From Streptomyces megasporus (GTDB taxonomy: Bacteria > Actinomycetota > Actinomycetes > Streptomycetales > Streptomycetaceae): 64,000 nucleotides of DNA. The position numbers were made by a program, and so were the translations under genes. Below, piece after piece: positions 45,937 to 56,271 of this stretch. The stretch spans positions 1 to 64,000 of the forward strand of contig NZ_JODL01000038.1 of NCBI RefSeq assembly GCF_000718985.1, in the 5' to 3' direction. The notes under the pieces are model-generated. The model was not told the origin of the DNA. It saw nothing but the letters and a program-made list of their open reading frames with translations, and did not search any database. The stretch's first letter is position 1. Every line of letters starts with the position of its first letter.

Positions 45937-46833
45937 GTGAGGATCAAGCGCACCTCCCCCCACACCGGTCCGGCCAGACGCGGTCGCATCCGTCTCCTCG
46001 CCGCGGCCTCCGGGATCGTGGCCGCCGCGGCCCTGACCATCCCCGCCTCGGCGAGCGCCGAGCCCGCCCCGTCGCCGGCCGCCCAGGTCTCCATGGCGAA
46101 CAAGGCGATGAAGACCGCGGACGTCGCCGGCACCGCCTGGTACACCGACCAGGAGACCAACACCCTGGTCGTCACGGTGGACAGCACGGTCAGCAAGGCC
46201 GAGATAGCCAAGATCAAGAGGGAGGCCGGGGCCGGTGCGGAGGCGATCCGCATCGAGCGCACCCCGGGCAAGTTCAACAAGCTGATCTCCGGCGGCGACG
46301 CCATCTACAGCGGCGGCGGGCGCTGCTCGCTGGGCTTCAACGTCCGCAGCAGCAGCGGCGTCGACTACTTCCTGACCGCCGGCCACTGCACCAACGGCAC
46401 CTCCACCTGGACCAACGGCTCCACCACCCTCGGCACGACGGCCGGGTCCAGCTTCCCGAACAACGACTACGGCATCGTCCGTTACACCAGCTCCATCAGC
46501 CGTCCCGGCCAGGTCGGCAACCAGGACATCACCCGCGCCGCCAACCCGTCCGTGGGCCAGACCGTCTACCGCCGCGGCAGCACCACCGGCACCCACAGCG
46601 GTCGCGTCACCGGCCTGAACGCCACCGTCAACTACGGTGGCGGCGACATCGTCTACGGCATGATCCAGACCAACGTCTGCGCCGAGCCCGGCGACAGCGG
46701 CGGCCCGCTGTACTACGGCACCACCGCCTACGGCCTGACCTCCGGCGGCTCCGGCAACTGCCGCACCGGCGGCACGACCTTCTTCCAGCCGGTCGTCGAG
46801 GCGCTGAACGCCTACGGCGTGAGCGTCTACTGA
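45937..46833 (+). CDS. Secreted serine protease, streptogrisin B-like (S1 family)
   Basis: The 298-residue preproprotein has a Tat/Sec-like signal ([20 protein letters not shown] then hydrophobic to ASAEPAP), a pro-region of about 75 residues, and a mature S1 protease starting near [20 protein letters not shown]. The triad is His in FLTAGHC, Asp in [11 protein letters not shown] and Ser in [11 protein letters not shown]. Disulfide Cys residues are present. It closely matches streptogrisin B of Streptomyces. GTG 45937 follows AGGAGGAAG. It is likely exported and activated by removal of the pro-region. Confidence 0.93.
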   Translation: MRIKRTSPHTGPARRGRIRLLAAASGIVAAAALTIPASASAEPAPSPAAQVSMANKAMKTADVAGTAWYTDQETNTLVVTVDSTVSKAEIAKIKREAGAGAEAIRIERTPGKFNKLISGGDAIYSGGGRCSLGFNVRSSSGVDYFLTAGHCTNGTSTWTNGSTTLGTTAGSSFPNNDYGIVRYTSSISRPGQVGNQDITRAANPSVGQTVYRRGSTTGTHSGRVTGLNATVNYGGGDIVYGMIQTNVCAEPGDSGGPLYYGTTAYGLTSGGSGNCRTGGTTFFQPVVEALNAYGVSVY

Positions 46834-46877
46834 TCCTCACCGGTCCCTGTGGTCCGGGGGCGACCCCGGAGCGCGCG

Positions 46878-46911
46878 AACCCCCGTCCGGCAACCGCCGG
46901 GCGGGGGTTTT
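46878..46911 (+). terminator. Terminator after the first protease gene
   Basis: CCCCCGTCCGGC pairs with GCCGGGCGGGGG (one mismatch) around an AACC loop, followed by TTTTC. Confidence 0.85.
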
Positions 46912-47135
46912 CATCGTGCCGCGCGACCGTCGCGCACGGTGGGGCGGGGGCGGGCTCGGCGTGCCGGTAAGCGGAACTCCGGGGATGATGGGCCGATACC
47001 GGCACGTTCACTCGGCGCGCACGGAACGTGACTCCGTGTGTGCGGCCCTGTCGGGCGAGGAAGGATGACCGAGCCGGACTTTCCTCCGGGGCCGTCCTGG
47101 TTCGGGCGGCCCCATCCCCCACGGGAGGCACAGAG
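46912..47135. other. Spacer between the two protease genes
   Basis: No gene is supported here. An imperfect inverted repeat, CGCACGGA (47018-47025) with TCCGTGTG (47033-47040), about 100 bp before the second protease gene, is a candidate control site. Confidence 0.4.
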
Positions 47136-48215
47136 TTGAAGCACCAACGGACATTCGCATGGCGCGCGGCAGCCGCGGGCGCGGGCGCGGCGGCGTTCCT
47201 GTGCGGCGCCCTCGTCCCGGCGAGCGCGGACCCGGCCCCCTCGGCCGGAGCCGCGTCGGCACCCCTCACGGCCGCCGCCGCCACCGAGCTGGCCACGTCC
47301 CTCGAGGGCGACCTCAAGGACGACATGGCGGGCGCCTACTACGACGCCGGAGCGGGAAAACTGGTGGTCAACGTTCTCGGCGAGCAGGCGGCGGAGAAGG
47401 CGCGGAAGGCCGGAGCCGAACCCCGGATCGTCCGGTACTCCCTGGCCCGGCTCGGCACCGTGCAGAAGGACCTCGCCGCCACCTCCCTCCCCGGCACCGC
47501 ACGCGCCGTCGACCACCGGCTCAACAAGGTCGTCGTCTCCGCGGACTCCTCGGTGGAGGGCGAGGCCCTGAGCGCGTTGAGGAAGCAGGTCGCCGCGCAG
47601 GACGGCAAGGCCGTGCTGAAGCGCGTCAAGGGCGAGTTCAGGCCCTTCGTCGCGGGCGGCGACGCCATCTGGCGCGGTGACAACGCGCGCTGCACCCTCG
47701 GTCTCAACGTCACCCGGAACGGCCTGCCGTACTTCCTCACCGCGGGCCACTGCGGCGAACTCCTCGACGGCTGGTCCACGAGCCGCGGCGGGAGGAACAT
47801 CGGCATCACCGTGGCGAGCAGCTTCCCCGGGGACGACCACTCCCTGGTGCGCTACACCGCCCGAGTGGACCACCCGAGCCGGGTGAACCTCCACAACGGC
47901 ACCAGCCAGGCCATCACCCGGGCGGCCGATCCCATCGTCGGCCAGCGGGTGTGGCGCAGCGGCAGCACCACGGGGGTCCGCACCGGAGAGGTCGTGGCGA
48001 CGGGCGTCTCCGTCACCTACCCCCAGGGCACGGTCCACGACCTGATCCAGACGACCGTCTGCGCCGAGCCCGGCGACAGCGGCGGCCCGCTGTTCTCGGG
48101 GGAGACGGCCCACGGGCTCACCTCCGGCGGTTCCGGCAACTGCCGCACCGGCGGCACGACCTTCCACCAGCCGGTGACCGAGGCGCTGCGGGCCCACGGC
48201 GTCCGACTCGGCTGA
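47136..48215 (+). CDS. Secreted serine protease, streptogrisin D-like (S1 family)
   Basis: The 359-residue preproprotein has a signal peptide (MKHQRTFAWRAAAAGAGAAA to ASADP), an alpha-lytic-protease-type pro-region of about 140 residues with the Pro_Al_protease pattern (LNKVVVSADSSVEGEALSAL), and a mature S1 protease starting at VAGGDAIWRGDNARCTLGLN. The triad is His in FLTAGHC, Asp in FPGDDHSLVRY and Ser in [11 protein letters not shown]. The long pro-region and the NLHNGTSQAIT segment resemble streptogrisin D or A. The start is TTG 47136 after GGAGG. It is paralogous to the gene just upstream. Confidence 0.9.
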   Translation: MKHQRTFAWRAAAAGAGAAAFLCGALVPASADPAPSAGAASAPLTAAAATELATSLEGDLKDDMAGAYYDAGAGKLVVNVLGEQAAEKARKAGAEPRIVRYSLARLGTVQKDLAATSLPGTARAVDHRLNKVVVSADSSVEGEALSALRKQVAAQDGKAVLKRVKGEFRPFVAGGDAIWRGDNARCTLGLNVTRNGLPYFLTAGHCGELLDGWSTSRGGRNIGITVASSFPGDDHSLVRYTARVDHPSRVNLHNGTSQAITRAADPIVGQRVWRSGSTTGVRTGEVVATGVSVTYPQGTVHDLIQTTVCAEPGDSGGPLFSGETAHGLTSGGSGNCRTGGTTFHQPVTEALRAHGVRLG

Positions 48216-48242
48216 CGGAAGCCCCCGACGATCCCGCACCGA

Positions 48243-48273
48243 GAATCCCCGGCAGGTCTCCTGCCGGGGATTC
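48243..48273. terminator. Perfect 13-bp hairpin
   Basis: GAATCCCCGGCAG (48243-48255) pairs exactly with 48261-48273 across a GTCTC loop. It is the first of two hairpins between the convergent protease gene and asd. Confidence 0.85.
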
Positions 48274-48277
48274 GACA

Positions 48278-48319
48278 CCGCCTCGGTGCCCGCCCCGGAC
48301 GGGGCGGGCACCGAGGCGG
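48278..48319. terminator. Perfect 19-bp hairpin
   Basis: CCGCCTCGGTGCCCGCCCC (48278-48296) pairs exactly with 48301-48319 across a GGAC loop, so read-through in either direction meets a very stable structure. Confidence 0.87.
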
Positions 48320-48342
48320 CGGAAGGGGACGGCGGAGCGTCC

Positions 48343-50539
<2,197 letters not shown>

Positions 50540-50694
50540 GAGGGTGTCTTCTCCCGGTGTGTAGGGGGTTGCCTGGAGGGGGTCGAACAGCCGTCATCGT
50601 GGTGTCGGAGGGAGCCGCTCCGCATCGGTGAAATCGCCGGTCTTCGGCGTCGCCCGCGGTCGGCCGGGCGGAAGCGTCGCGGGAACCGTTGACG

Positions 50695-50706
50695 TACCGG
50701 TCGGTA
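50695..50706. promoter_or_regulatory. TetR-type operator (TACCG-GT-CGGTA) before the acyl-CoA dehydrogenase pair
   Basis: A perfect inverted repeat lies directly after TTGACG (50689-50694) and 50 bp before the gene start, so a repressor bound here would cover the promoter. No TetR gene is adjacent. Confidence 0.65.
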
Positions 50707-50755
50707 TGCCGCGAGGATGAGCAAGCGCTTAGTCGTGGTCCGTGAAGGAGATCCC

Positions 50756-51967
50756 GTGCCCCCTGCGAACGCCCCCGTGACCGACCCGGACGAGCTGCGC
50801 CGCCGCACCCGGGCGCTGCTCGCCGAAGCGGACCCCGCCGCCTGCGGCCGGTCGGCCTTCCTGCGCGCCCGCTACGACGCGGGGCTCGCCTGGGTGCACT
50901 TCCCCCACGGCCTCGGCGGACTCGACGCGCCCCGCTCCCTCCAGGCCGTCGTCGACGCCGAACTGGCCGCCGCAGGCGCCCCCGACAACGACCCCCGCCG
51001 CAACGGCATCGGCCTGGGCATGGCCGCCCCCACGATCCTGCGGTTCGGCACCGAGGAGCAGAAGAAGCGCTTCCTGCGCCCGCTGTGGACCGGCGAGGAG
51101 GTGTGGTGCCAGCTCTTCAGCGAGCCCGGGGCCGGGTCCGACCTGGCCGCGCTGGCCACCCGCGCGGTGCGCGAGGGCGGGGAGGGGAGCGACTGGATCG
51201 TCAACGGACAGAAGGTGTGGACCTCCAGCGCCCACAACGCCCGCTGGGCCATCCTGATCGCCCGCACCGACCCGGACGTCCCCAAGCACCGGGGCATCAC
51301 CTACTTCGTCTGCGACATGACCGACCCCGGCGTCGAGGTGCGGCCGCTGCGCCAGCTCACCGGCGAGGCGGAGTTCAACGAGGTCTTCCTCACCGACGTG
51401 CGCATCCCCGACGCCCACCGCCTGGGCGGGGTCGGGGAGGGCTGGAAGGTCGCCCAGACCACGCTCAACAACGAGCGCGTCTCCATCGGCGGACAGCGCA
51501 TGCCGCGCGAGGGCGGGATGATCGGCAAGGTCGCCGCCACCTGGCGCGAGCGCCCCGAACTGCGCACCCACGACCTCCACCGGCGACTGCTCTCCGGCTG
51601 GGTGGGCGCCGAGGTCGTCCGGCTCACCGGCGAACGGCTGCGGCAGCAGCTCGCCGCGGGCCACCCCGGACCCGAGGGCGCGGGCATGAAGCTCGCCTTC
51701 GCCCGGCTGGCACAGGAGCTCAGCGGTCTGGAGGTCGAACTGCTGGGCGAGGAGGGGCTGGCCTACGACGACTGGGCCATGCGCCGCCCGGAGACCGTGG
51801 ACTTCACCGGCCGCGAGGCCGGCTACCGCTACCTGCGCGCCAAGGGCAACTCCATCGAGGGCGGCACCTCGGAGATCCTGCGCAACATCATCGCCGAGCG
51901 GGTGCTGGGACTGCCCGCCGAGCCGCGCGTCGACAAGGACGTCCCCTGGAAGGAGCTCGCCCGATGA
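50756..51967 (+). CDS. Acyl-CoA dehydrogenase (first subunit of a FadE pair)
   Basis: The 403-residue protein has the FAD-site EEVWCQLFSEPGAGSDLAAL, the NGQKVWTSSAHNARWAILIA strand and the C-terminal SIEGGTSEILRNIIAERVLG with the FAD-binding Arg and nucleotide loop. In paired actinobacterial enzymes this subunit usually carries the FAD site while the catalytic Glu comes from it or its partner. GTG 50756 follows AAGGAG. The stop overlaps the next start by 4 bp (ATGA). The likely substrate is a branched or ring-derived acyl-CoA; specificity is not readable. Confidence 0.9.
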   Translation: MPPANAPVTDPDELRRRTRALLAEADPAACGRSAFLRARYDAGLAWVHFPHGLGGLDAPRSLQAVVDAELAAAGAPDNDPRRNGIGLGMAAPTILRFGTEEQKKRFLRPLWTGEEVWCQLFSEPGAGSDLAALATRAVREGGEGSDWIVNGQKVWTSSAHNARWAILIARTDPDVPKHRGITYFVCDMTDPGVEVRPLRQLTGEAEFNEVFLTDVRIPDAHRLGGVGEGWKVAQTTLNNERVSIGGQRMPREGGMIGKVAATWRERPELRTHDLHRRLLSGWVGAEVVRLTGERLRQQLAAGHPGPEGAGMKLAFARLAQELSGLEVELLGEEGLAYDDWAMRRPETVDFTGREAGYRYLRAKGNSIEGGTSEILRNIIAERVLGLPAEPRVDKDVPWKELAR

Positions 51968-53091
51968 CCGACCTTCTCTACTCGGAGATCGAGGAGGAGC
52001 TGCGCTCCAGCGTCCGCGCGCTGCTGGCCGACCGCTGCCCGCACGAGAGCGTGCTGGCCCGCTGCGAGACCTCCGAACCGTACGACCGGAAACTGTGGCG
52101 GACCCTCGCCCGCGACCTGGGCGCGGCCTCCCTGCTCGTGCCCGAGGAGGCCGGGGGAGCCGGGGCCTCGGCGCGCGAGGCCGCGGTGGTGGCGGAGGAG
52201 CTGGGCCGGGCCGCCGCGCCCACGCCGTACCTCGGCAGCGCCGTCCTGGCCACCGCCGCCCTCCTCGCCCTGCCGGGGGAGGACGAGACGGCGGGGCTGC
52301 TCGCCGACCTCGCCTCCGGTGAGCGCACCGCCACCCTGGCGGTGCCCTTGTCCACCGCCCCGGGCACGGGCGCCTTCCCCACGTCCGTGCGGGCCGACGG
52401 CGCGGGCACCCTGAACGGCACGGTCACCTCCGTGGCGGACGCCGCGGTCGCCGACGTGCTCCTCGTCCCCGCCGAGGGGAGGGACGGACCGGGGCTGTAC
52501 GCCGTCGAGGCGAGCGCCGCGGCGCTGTCCGTCGTCCCGCGCACCTCCCTGGACCTCACCCGGCCCCTGGCCGACGTCACCTTCGCCGGCACCGCCGCCC
52601 GGCGGCTGGCCGGGCCCGAGGAGGCACCGGCGGCGGTGGAGCGCGCGCTGCTCACCGGCGCCGGACTGCTCGCCTCCGAACAGCTCGGGATCGCCGAGTG
52701 GTGTCTGGAGAGCACGGTCGCGTACCTCGGGGACAGGCGGCAGTTCGGGCGTCCGCTCGGCTCCTTCCAGGCCCTCAAGCACCGGCTCGCCGACCTGTGG
52801 CTGGACGTGGTGGGCGCGCGGGCCGCCGCCCGGTACGCCGCCGACGCCCTCGCCACGGGCGACCCGGACGCCCCCGTGGCCGTCGCGGTGGCCGCCTCCC
52901 ACTGCGGGGAGTCGGCGGTGCGGGCGGCCGAGGAGTGCGTCCAGCTCCACGGCGGCATCGGGATGACCTGGGAGCACCCCGCGCACCTGTACCTGAAGAG
53001 GGCCAAGGCCGACCAGATCGCCCTGGGCACCCCGGGCCGCCACCGCACCGCGCTGGCCGGGCTGGTGGACCTGCCGGCGCCGACGGCCTGA
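51964..53091 (+). CDS. Acyl-CoA dehydrogenase (second subunit of a FadE pair)
   Basis: The 375-residue protein is a shorter, divergent family member. It has an N-terminal helical domain (EEELRSSVRALLADRCPHES), AASLLVPEEAGGAGASAREA, a reduced FAD-binding middle, and the C-terminal YLGDRRQFGRPLGSFQALKH and CVQLHGGIGMTWEHPAHLYL. The coupled start (ATGA) and low mutual similarity resemble the alpha2beta2 FadE heteromers of actinobacterial sterol and branched-chain catabolism. Confidence 0.9.
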   Translation: MTDLLYSEIEEELRSSVRALLADRCPHESVLARCETSEPYDRKLWRTLARDLGAASLLVPEEAGGAGASAREAAVVAEELGRAAAPTPYLGSAVLATAALLALPGEDETAGLLADLASGERTATLAVPLSTAPGTGAFPTSVRADGAGTLNGTVTSVADAAVADVLLVPAEGRDGPGLYAVEASAAALSVVPRTSLDLTRPLADVTFAGTAARRLAGPEEAPAAVERALLTGAGLLASEQLGIAEWCLESTVAYLGDRRQFGRPLGSFQALKHRLADLWLDVVGARAAARYAADALATGDPDAPVAVAVAASHCGESAVRAAEECVQLHGGIGMTWEHPAHLYLKRAKADQIALGTPGRHRTALAGLVDLPAPTA

Positions 53092-53105
53092 GAGCGGTCC
53101 GAGCC

Positions 53106-53131
53106 CCGTGCGGCGGGGAAGTGCCGCACGG
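53106..53131 (+). terminator. Hairpin after the acyl-CoA dehydrogenase pair
   Basis: CCGTGCGGC (53106-53114) pairs with GCCGCACGG (53123-53131), loop GGGGAAGT. Confidence 0.75.
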
Positions 53132-53199
53132 AGTCTGGCCCGTTGTGCTACCCGCCAGTATGTTGACATGAACGCAACAGTGCGAGGCGAGGAGGCCTC

Positions 53200-54177
53200 A
53201 TGAAGTCGTCCAGGCAACGTGCACGAAGACTGCCGTCAAGACTGTTGTCAAGATTGCCGTCGAGATTGCTCTGTCTGATCCCGGCGCTGGCGCTCGCCGC
53301 GACCGCCGCGCTGATTCCCACGACAGCCCAGGCCGCACCCCCCACGGCCGCCGTCACGGCCACCACGAGCACCACAGCCATCACGGCCACCACGGGCACC
53401 ACGGCTGCCGCCACCGCCGGTGGCGGCTGGAACGACTACTCCTGCACGCCCTCCGATCGGCACCCCCGCCCGGTGGTGTTGGTGCACGGCACCTTCGGCA
53501 ACTCCGTCGACAACTGGCTCGGGCTGGCCCCGTACCTGGTCGCGCGCGGTTGGTGCGTCTTCTCCCTCGACTACGGCAGGCTCCCGGGCGTGCCCTTCTT
53601 CCACGGGTTGGGCCCGATCGAGGAGTCGGCCCGGGAGCTGTCGACGTACGTCGATCGGGTGCTGGAGGCGACCGGGGCCGACGAGGTCGACATCGTCGGC
53701 CACTCCCAGGGCGGGATGATGCCGCGGTACTACCTGAAGTTCCTCGGCGGGGCCGGGAAGGTGAACGCCCTGGTCGGCATCGCGCCCAGCAACCACGGCA
53801 CCGACCTGCTCGGACTCACCCGGCTGCTGGACCACTTCCCCGGGGCGGAGCACCTGCTGGGCACGCACACCCCCGCCCTGCGGGACCAGGTGGCCGGCTC
53901 GGACTTCCTGCGTCGGCTCAACGCGGGCGGCGACACCGTGCCCGGAGTGGAGTACACCGTGATCGCCACCCGGTACGACCAGGTCGTCACGCCGTGGCGC
54001 ACCCAGTTCCTCGACGGGCCGGGCGTCCGCAACATCCTCCTCCAGGACGTGTGCGCGGCCGACCTCTCCGAACACCTGACCATCGCATTGGTCGACCGGC
54101 TGACCTTCCATCTGACGGCCAACGCCCTCGACCCGGCGAACGCCCGCCGGGTGAACTGCCTGTCCTACTTCTCCTGA
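53200..54177 (+). CDS. Secreted lipase/esterase (lipase class 2 type)
   Basis: The 325-residue protein has a long basic signal peptide whose n-region is an Arg-Leu-Pro-Ser repeat, a Thr/Ala-rich linker, and an alpha/beta-hydrolase core. Visible motifs are VVLVHGTFGNSVDNWLGLAP (oxyanion loop), the nucleophile elbow VDIVGHSQGGMMPRYYLKFL, and the late Asp and His in ATRYDQVVTPW and DLSEHLTIALVD. Similar secreted triacylglycerol lipases are known in Streptomyces. ATG 53200 follows GAGGAGG. It probably hydrolyses lipids outside the cell. Confidence 0.88.
   Translation: MKSSRQRARRLPSRLLSRLPSRLLCLIPALALAATAALIPTTAQAAPPTAAVTATTSTTAITATTGTTAAATAGGGWNDYSCTPSDRHPRPVVLVHGTFGNSVDNWLGLAPYLVARGWCVFSLDYGRLPGVPFFHGLGPIEESARELSTYVDRVLEATGADEVDIVGHSQGGMMPRYYLKFLGGAGKVNALVGIAPSNHGTDLLGLTRLLDHFPGAEHLLGTHTPALRDQVAGSDFLRRLNAGGDTVPGVEYTVIATRYDQVVTPWRTQFLDGPGVRNILLQDVCAADLSEHLTIALVDRLTFHLTANALDPANARRVNCLSYFS
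53227..53270 (+). repeat. 12-bp tandem repeat in the lipase signal peptide
   Basis: About 3.5 copies of CTGCCGTCAAGA and variants (CTGTTGTCAAGA, TTGCCGTCGAGA) encode RLPSRLLSRLPSRLL. The stretch is AT-richer than its surroundings. Confidence 0.8.
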
Positions 54178-54310
54178 CACCCCGTCGAGTGACCGCTCGG
54201 CCCCACCCGTGGAGCCTCTCGGCGTACCGAGGGCCGTCGTGCTCCTCCAACGCCTCCAGCGGCACGTCGGGCCGATCGACGGCCTTGGCGCAGTGGGGCC
54301 GGACGCGCGG

Positions 54311-54351
54311 CGCCGCCGTCGCCCCGGAGGAAGGAGAGGGCGACGGCGGCG
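54311..54351. terminator. Bidirectional hairpin between the lipase and LPMO genes
   Basis: A perfect 14-bp stem (54311-54324 with 54338-54351) lies between convergent genes. Confidence 0.83.
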
Positions 54352-54369
54352 CGGTCGGGGCGCGCCCGG

Positions 54370-55431
54370 TCAGGCGCGGTGCCGGCCGCCCGCGGCACGA
54401 CGGCGGGCGGTCGTCAGCACCACGGCCCCGCCCAGCACGACGGCCGCGGCGCCGCCCAACGCGACGGCGGTGGTGGCGTCGTCCCCGCCGGTGTCGGCGA
54501 GGGCGACGCCCTCTTCGGCGGCGCGGGCGGCGCCGTTCGGCGTGGCGCCGTCCACCGGGGCGTCGCCGGGCGCGGCGGCCTCCCGGCGTTCGGCCCGCTC
54601 GTCGTCCTGCCCGGCCCGCTCCGCCCCGGCCGGAGCGCCGTCCTCGGCGCCGGTGTGGACGGACCGGGCAGCGGCCTCCTTCTCGCCGGGCTCGTCGCCG
54701 CCGTGCCCGTCGTGGCTCACGGTGGACTTCTCCGCGCTCTCGGAGATCTGCTCCTCGGTCGGGGCGGCGGGGGCCGCGCCGCCGTCGCCGCCCGCGCCGC
54801 CGAAGACGACGTCGGAGCAGCCGTAGAACGCCTCCGGGCTGTCCGAGCGCTGCCAGACGGCGTAGACCAGGTGGCGGCCGGACCGCTCGGGCACCGTGCC
54901 GGAGAACACGTAGGAGCCGTCCTCCAGGGTGGGGTCGGTGGCCTTCGCGAACGGCTCCGGCTCCAGGTCCGCCCAGGCCAACGGCTTGGCCGGGTCGTAG
55001 CCCTCCTTGGTGATGTAGAGCTCGAACGTGCCCTTGTGCGGGGCGGTGGCCCGGTAGCGGAAGGTGCGGTCGCCGGCGGACATCGGGGTGGCGGGCCAGT
55101 CGGCACGCGGCAGGTCCAGGCCCTTGTACTTCTCGCGGCCCGCGCTGCACAGCTTCCCGTCCGGAATGATCTGCCGGTGGCGTCCGGCGGCGTCGCCGAT
55201 GTTGACCTCGTTCCAGTCGTACAGCGGCTGGGTCCCGCCGGCGGCGACGAGCGCCTTGCACGCCGCCGACGTCGGGCTCTCCGGTCCCTCCGCGTGGCAG
55301 GCGGCCACCCGGCTGACCGGGTCGGTCATCGAGCCGTGCGCCGCGACGGGCGGGGCGGTCGCCACGGTCAGGGCGAGGGCGGCGGCGCCGACCGCGACGA
55401 GGGCGGCTGCGGTCCTGCGGCGAGTGGTCAT
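54370..55431 (-). CDS. Lytic polysaccharide monooxygenase (AA10) with LAxTG wall anchor
   Basis: The 353-residue precursor has a signal peptide ending Ala-31, so the mature enzyme starts with the copper-binding His-32 (AHGSMTDPVSR). The second histidine-brace residue is in TAPHKGTFELYITKEGYD near residue 130. The catalytic domain ends near FYGCSDVVFGG. A ~100-residue acidic, disordered linker follows, then LADTG (residues 311-315), a hydrophobic helix (TTAVALGGAAAVVLGGAVVL) and TTARRRAAGG. That is a class E sortase-type sorting signal (LAxTG, hydrophobic, basic tail), so the LPMO should be fixed to the cell wall. Chitin or cellulose is the likely substrate. Confidence 0.9.
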   Translation of the reverse strand: MTTRRRTAAALVAVGAAALALTVATAPPVAAHGSMTDPVSRVAACHAEGPESPTSAACKALVAAGGTQPLYDWNEVNIGDAAGRHRQIIPDGKLCSAGREKYKGLDLPRADWPATPMSAGDRTFRYRATAPHKGTFELYITKEGYDPAKPLAWADLEPEPFAKATDPTLEDGSYVFSGTVPERSGRHLVYAVWQRSDSPEAFYGCSDVVFGGAGGDGGAAPAAPTEEQISESAEKSTVSHDGHGGDEPGEKEAAARSVHTGAEDGAPAGAERAGQDDERAERREAAAPGDAPVDGATPNGAARAAEEGVALADTGGDDATTAVALGGAAAVVLGGAVVLTTARRRAAGGRHRA

Positions 55432-55656
55432 CGTGGGTTCTCCTCCAACTGCGGGCGGGCGGCGGGGGGTTGAGGGAACCGGCGGCACCCGCCTCGCGAA
55501 CGAGCTCCGGTCACCGGCACGTTAGCCACGCCGACCGGGCGGTACGGCGCCTCCCGGCGCCGGGAGGCGATCTTTAAGGCGCTCTTGAGGAGGCGTTGAG
55601 CGGAGGCACAGGAAGGGGGCTTCGACGGACGGGGGCGGGTGTCGGTGGCCGGTGCG

Positions 55657-56190
55657 ATGATCCCCGTCATGAGGATTCCCGGGAAGGACCGGCGGCACAG
55701 CGAGGTCGTCGACGTCCACCTCGTCCTGCGGCGCGGCGACGAGGTGCTGCTCGCGCGCCGCCGTGGCACCGGTTACGCCGACGGGCTGTTGCACGCGCCG
55801 TCCGGGCACGCCGAGGACGGCGAGGACGTGCGGGAGGCGATGCTGCGGGAGACGCGAGAGGAGATCGGATTGCGGCTGGAGCCGGAGGAGTTGAGGGTCG
55901 CCCTGGTGATGCAGCACCGCTCCCCGCGGGGCGCGCCGCGGATGGGGTGGTTCTTCGAGGCGTGGTTGGGGCAGGGGCGAGAGCCGGTCAACGCCGAGCC
56001 CGACAAGTGCTCGGAGCTGGGCTGGTTCCCGCTGGGCGGGCTGCCCGACGACATGGTCGCGTACTGCCGCGCCGGGCTGGAGGCCTATCGGGCCGGCGCG
56101 CGCTTCGCGCTGCACTGGCATCTGCCCGGGGACTCCATCGCCCACGATCCGGCGGCTCCCGACCGCCTGGTGGTGCTGCCCGTCTCCTGA
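55657..56190 (+). CDS. NUDIX hydrolase
   Basis: The 177-residue protein carries a perfect NUDIX box, GHAEDGEDVREAMLRETREE followed by IGL, preceded by VDVHLVLRRGDEVLLARRRG. It is a general nucleotide pyrophosphohydrolase, perhaps acting on oxidised nucleotides; the substrate is unknown. ATG 55657 or ATG 55669 are both possible, and neither has a ribosome site. The gene is a single transcript between LPMO and the dioxygenase. Confidence 0.87.
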   Translation: MIPVMRIPGKDRRHSEVVDVHLVLRRGDEVLLARRRGTGYADGLLHAPSGHAEDGEDVREAMLRETREEIGLRLEPEELRVALVMQHRSPRGAPRMGWFFEAWLGQGREPVNAEPDKCSELGWFPLGGLPDDMVAYCRAGLEAYRAGARFALHWHLPGDSIAHDPAAPDRLVVLPVS

Positions 56191-56271
56191 ACGGCGCCGG
56201 CCTTCTCCGGACGGCTCGGGGACGTCGCGGAGGAGGCCGGCGGACGGGAGGGGCCGGTGGACGGGGAGGGG

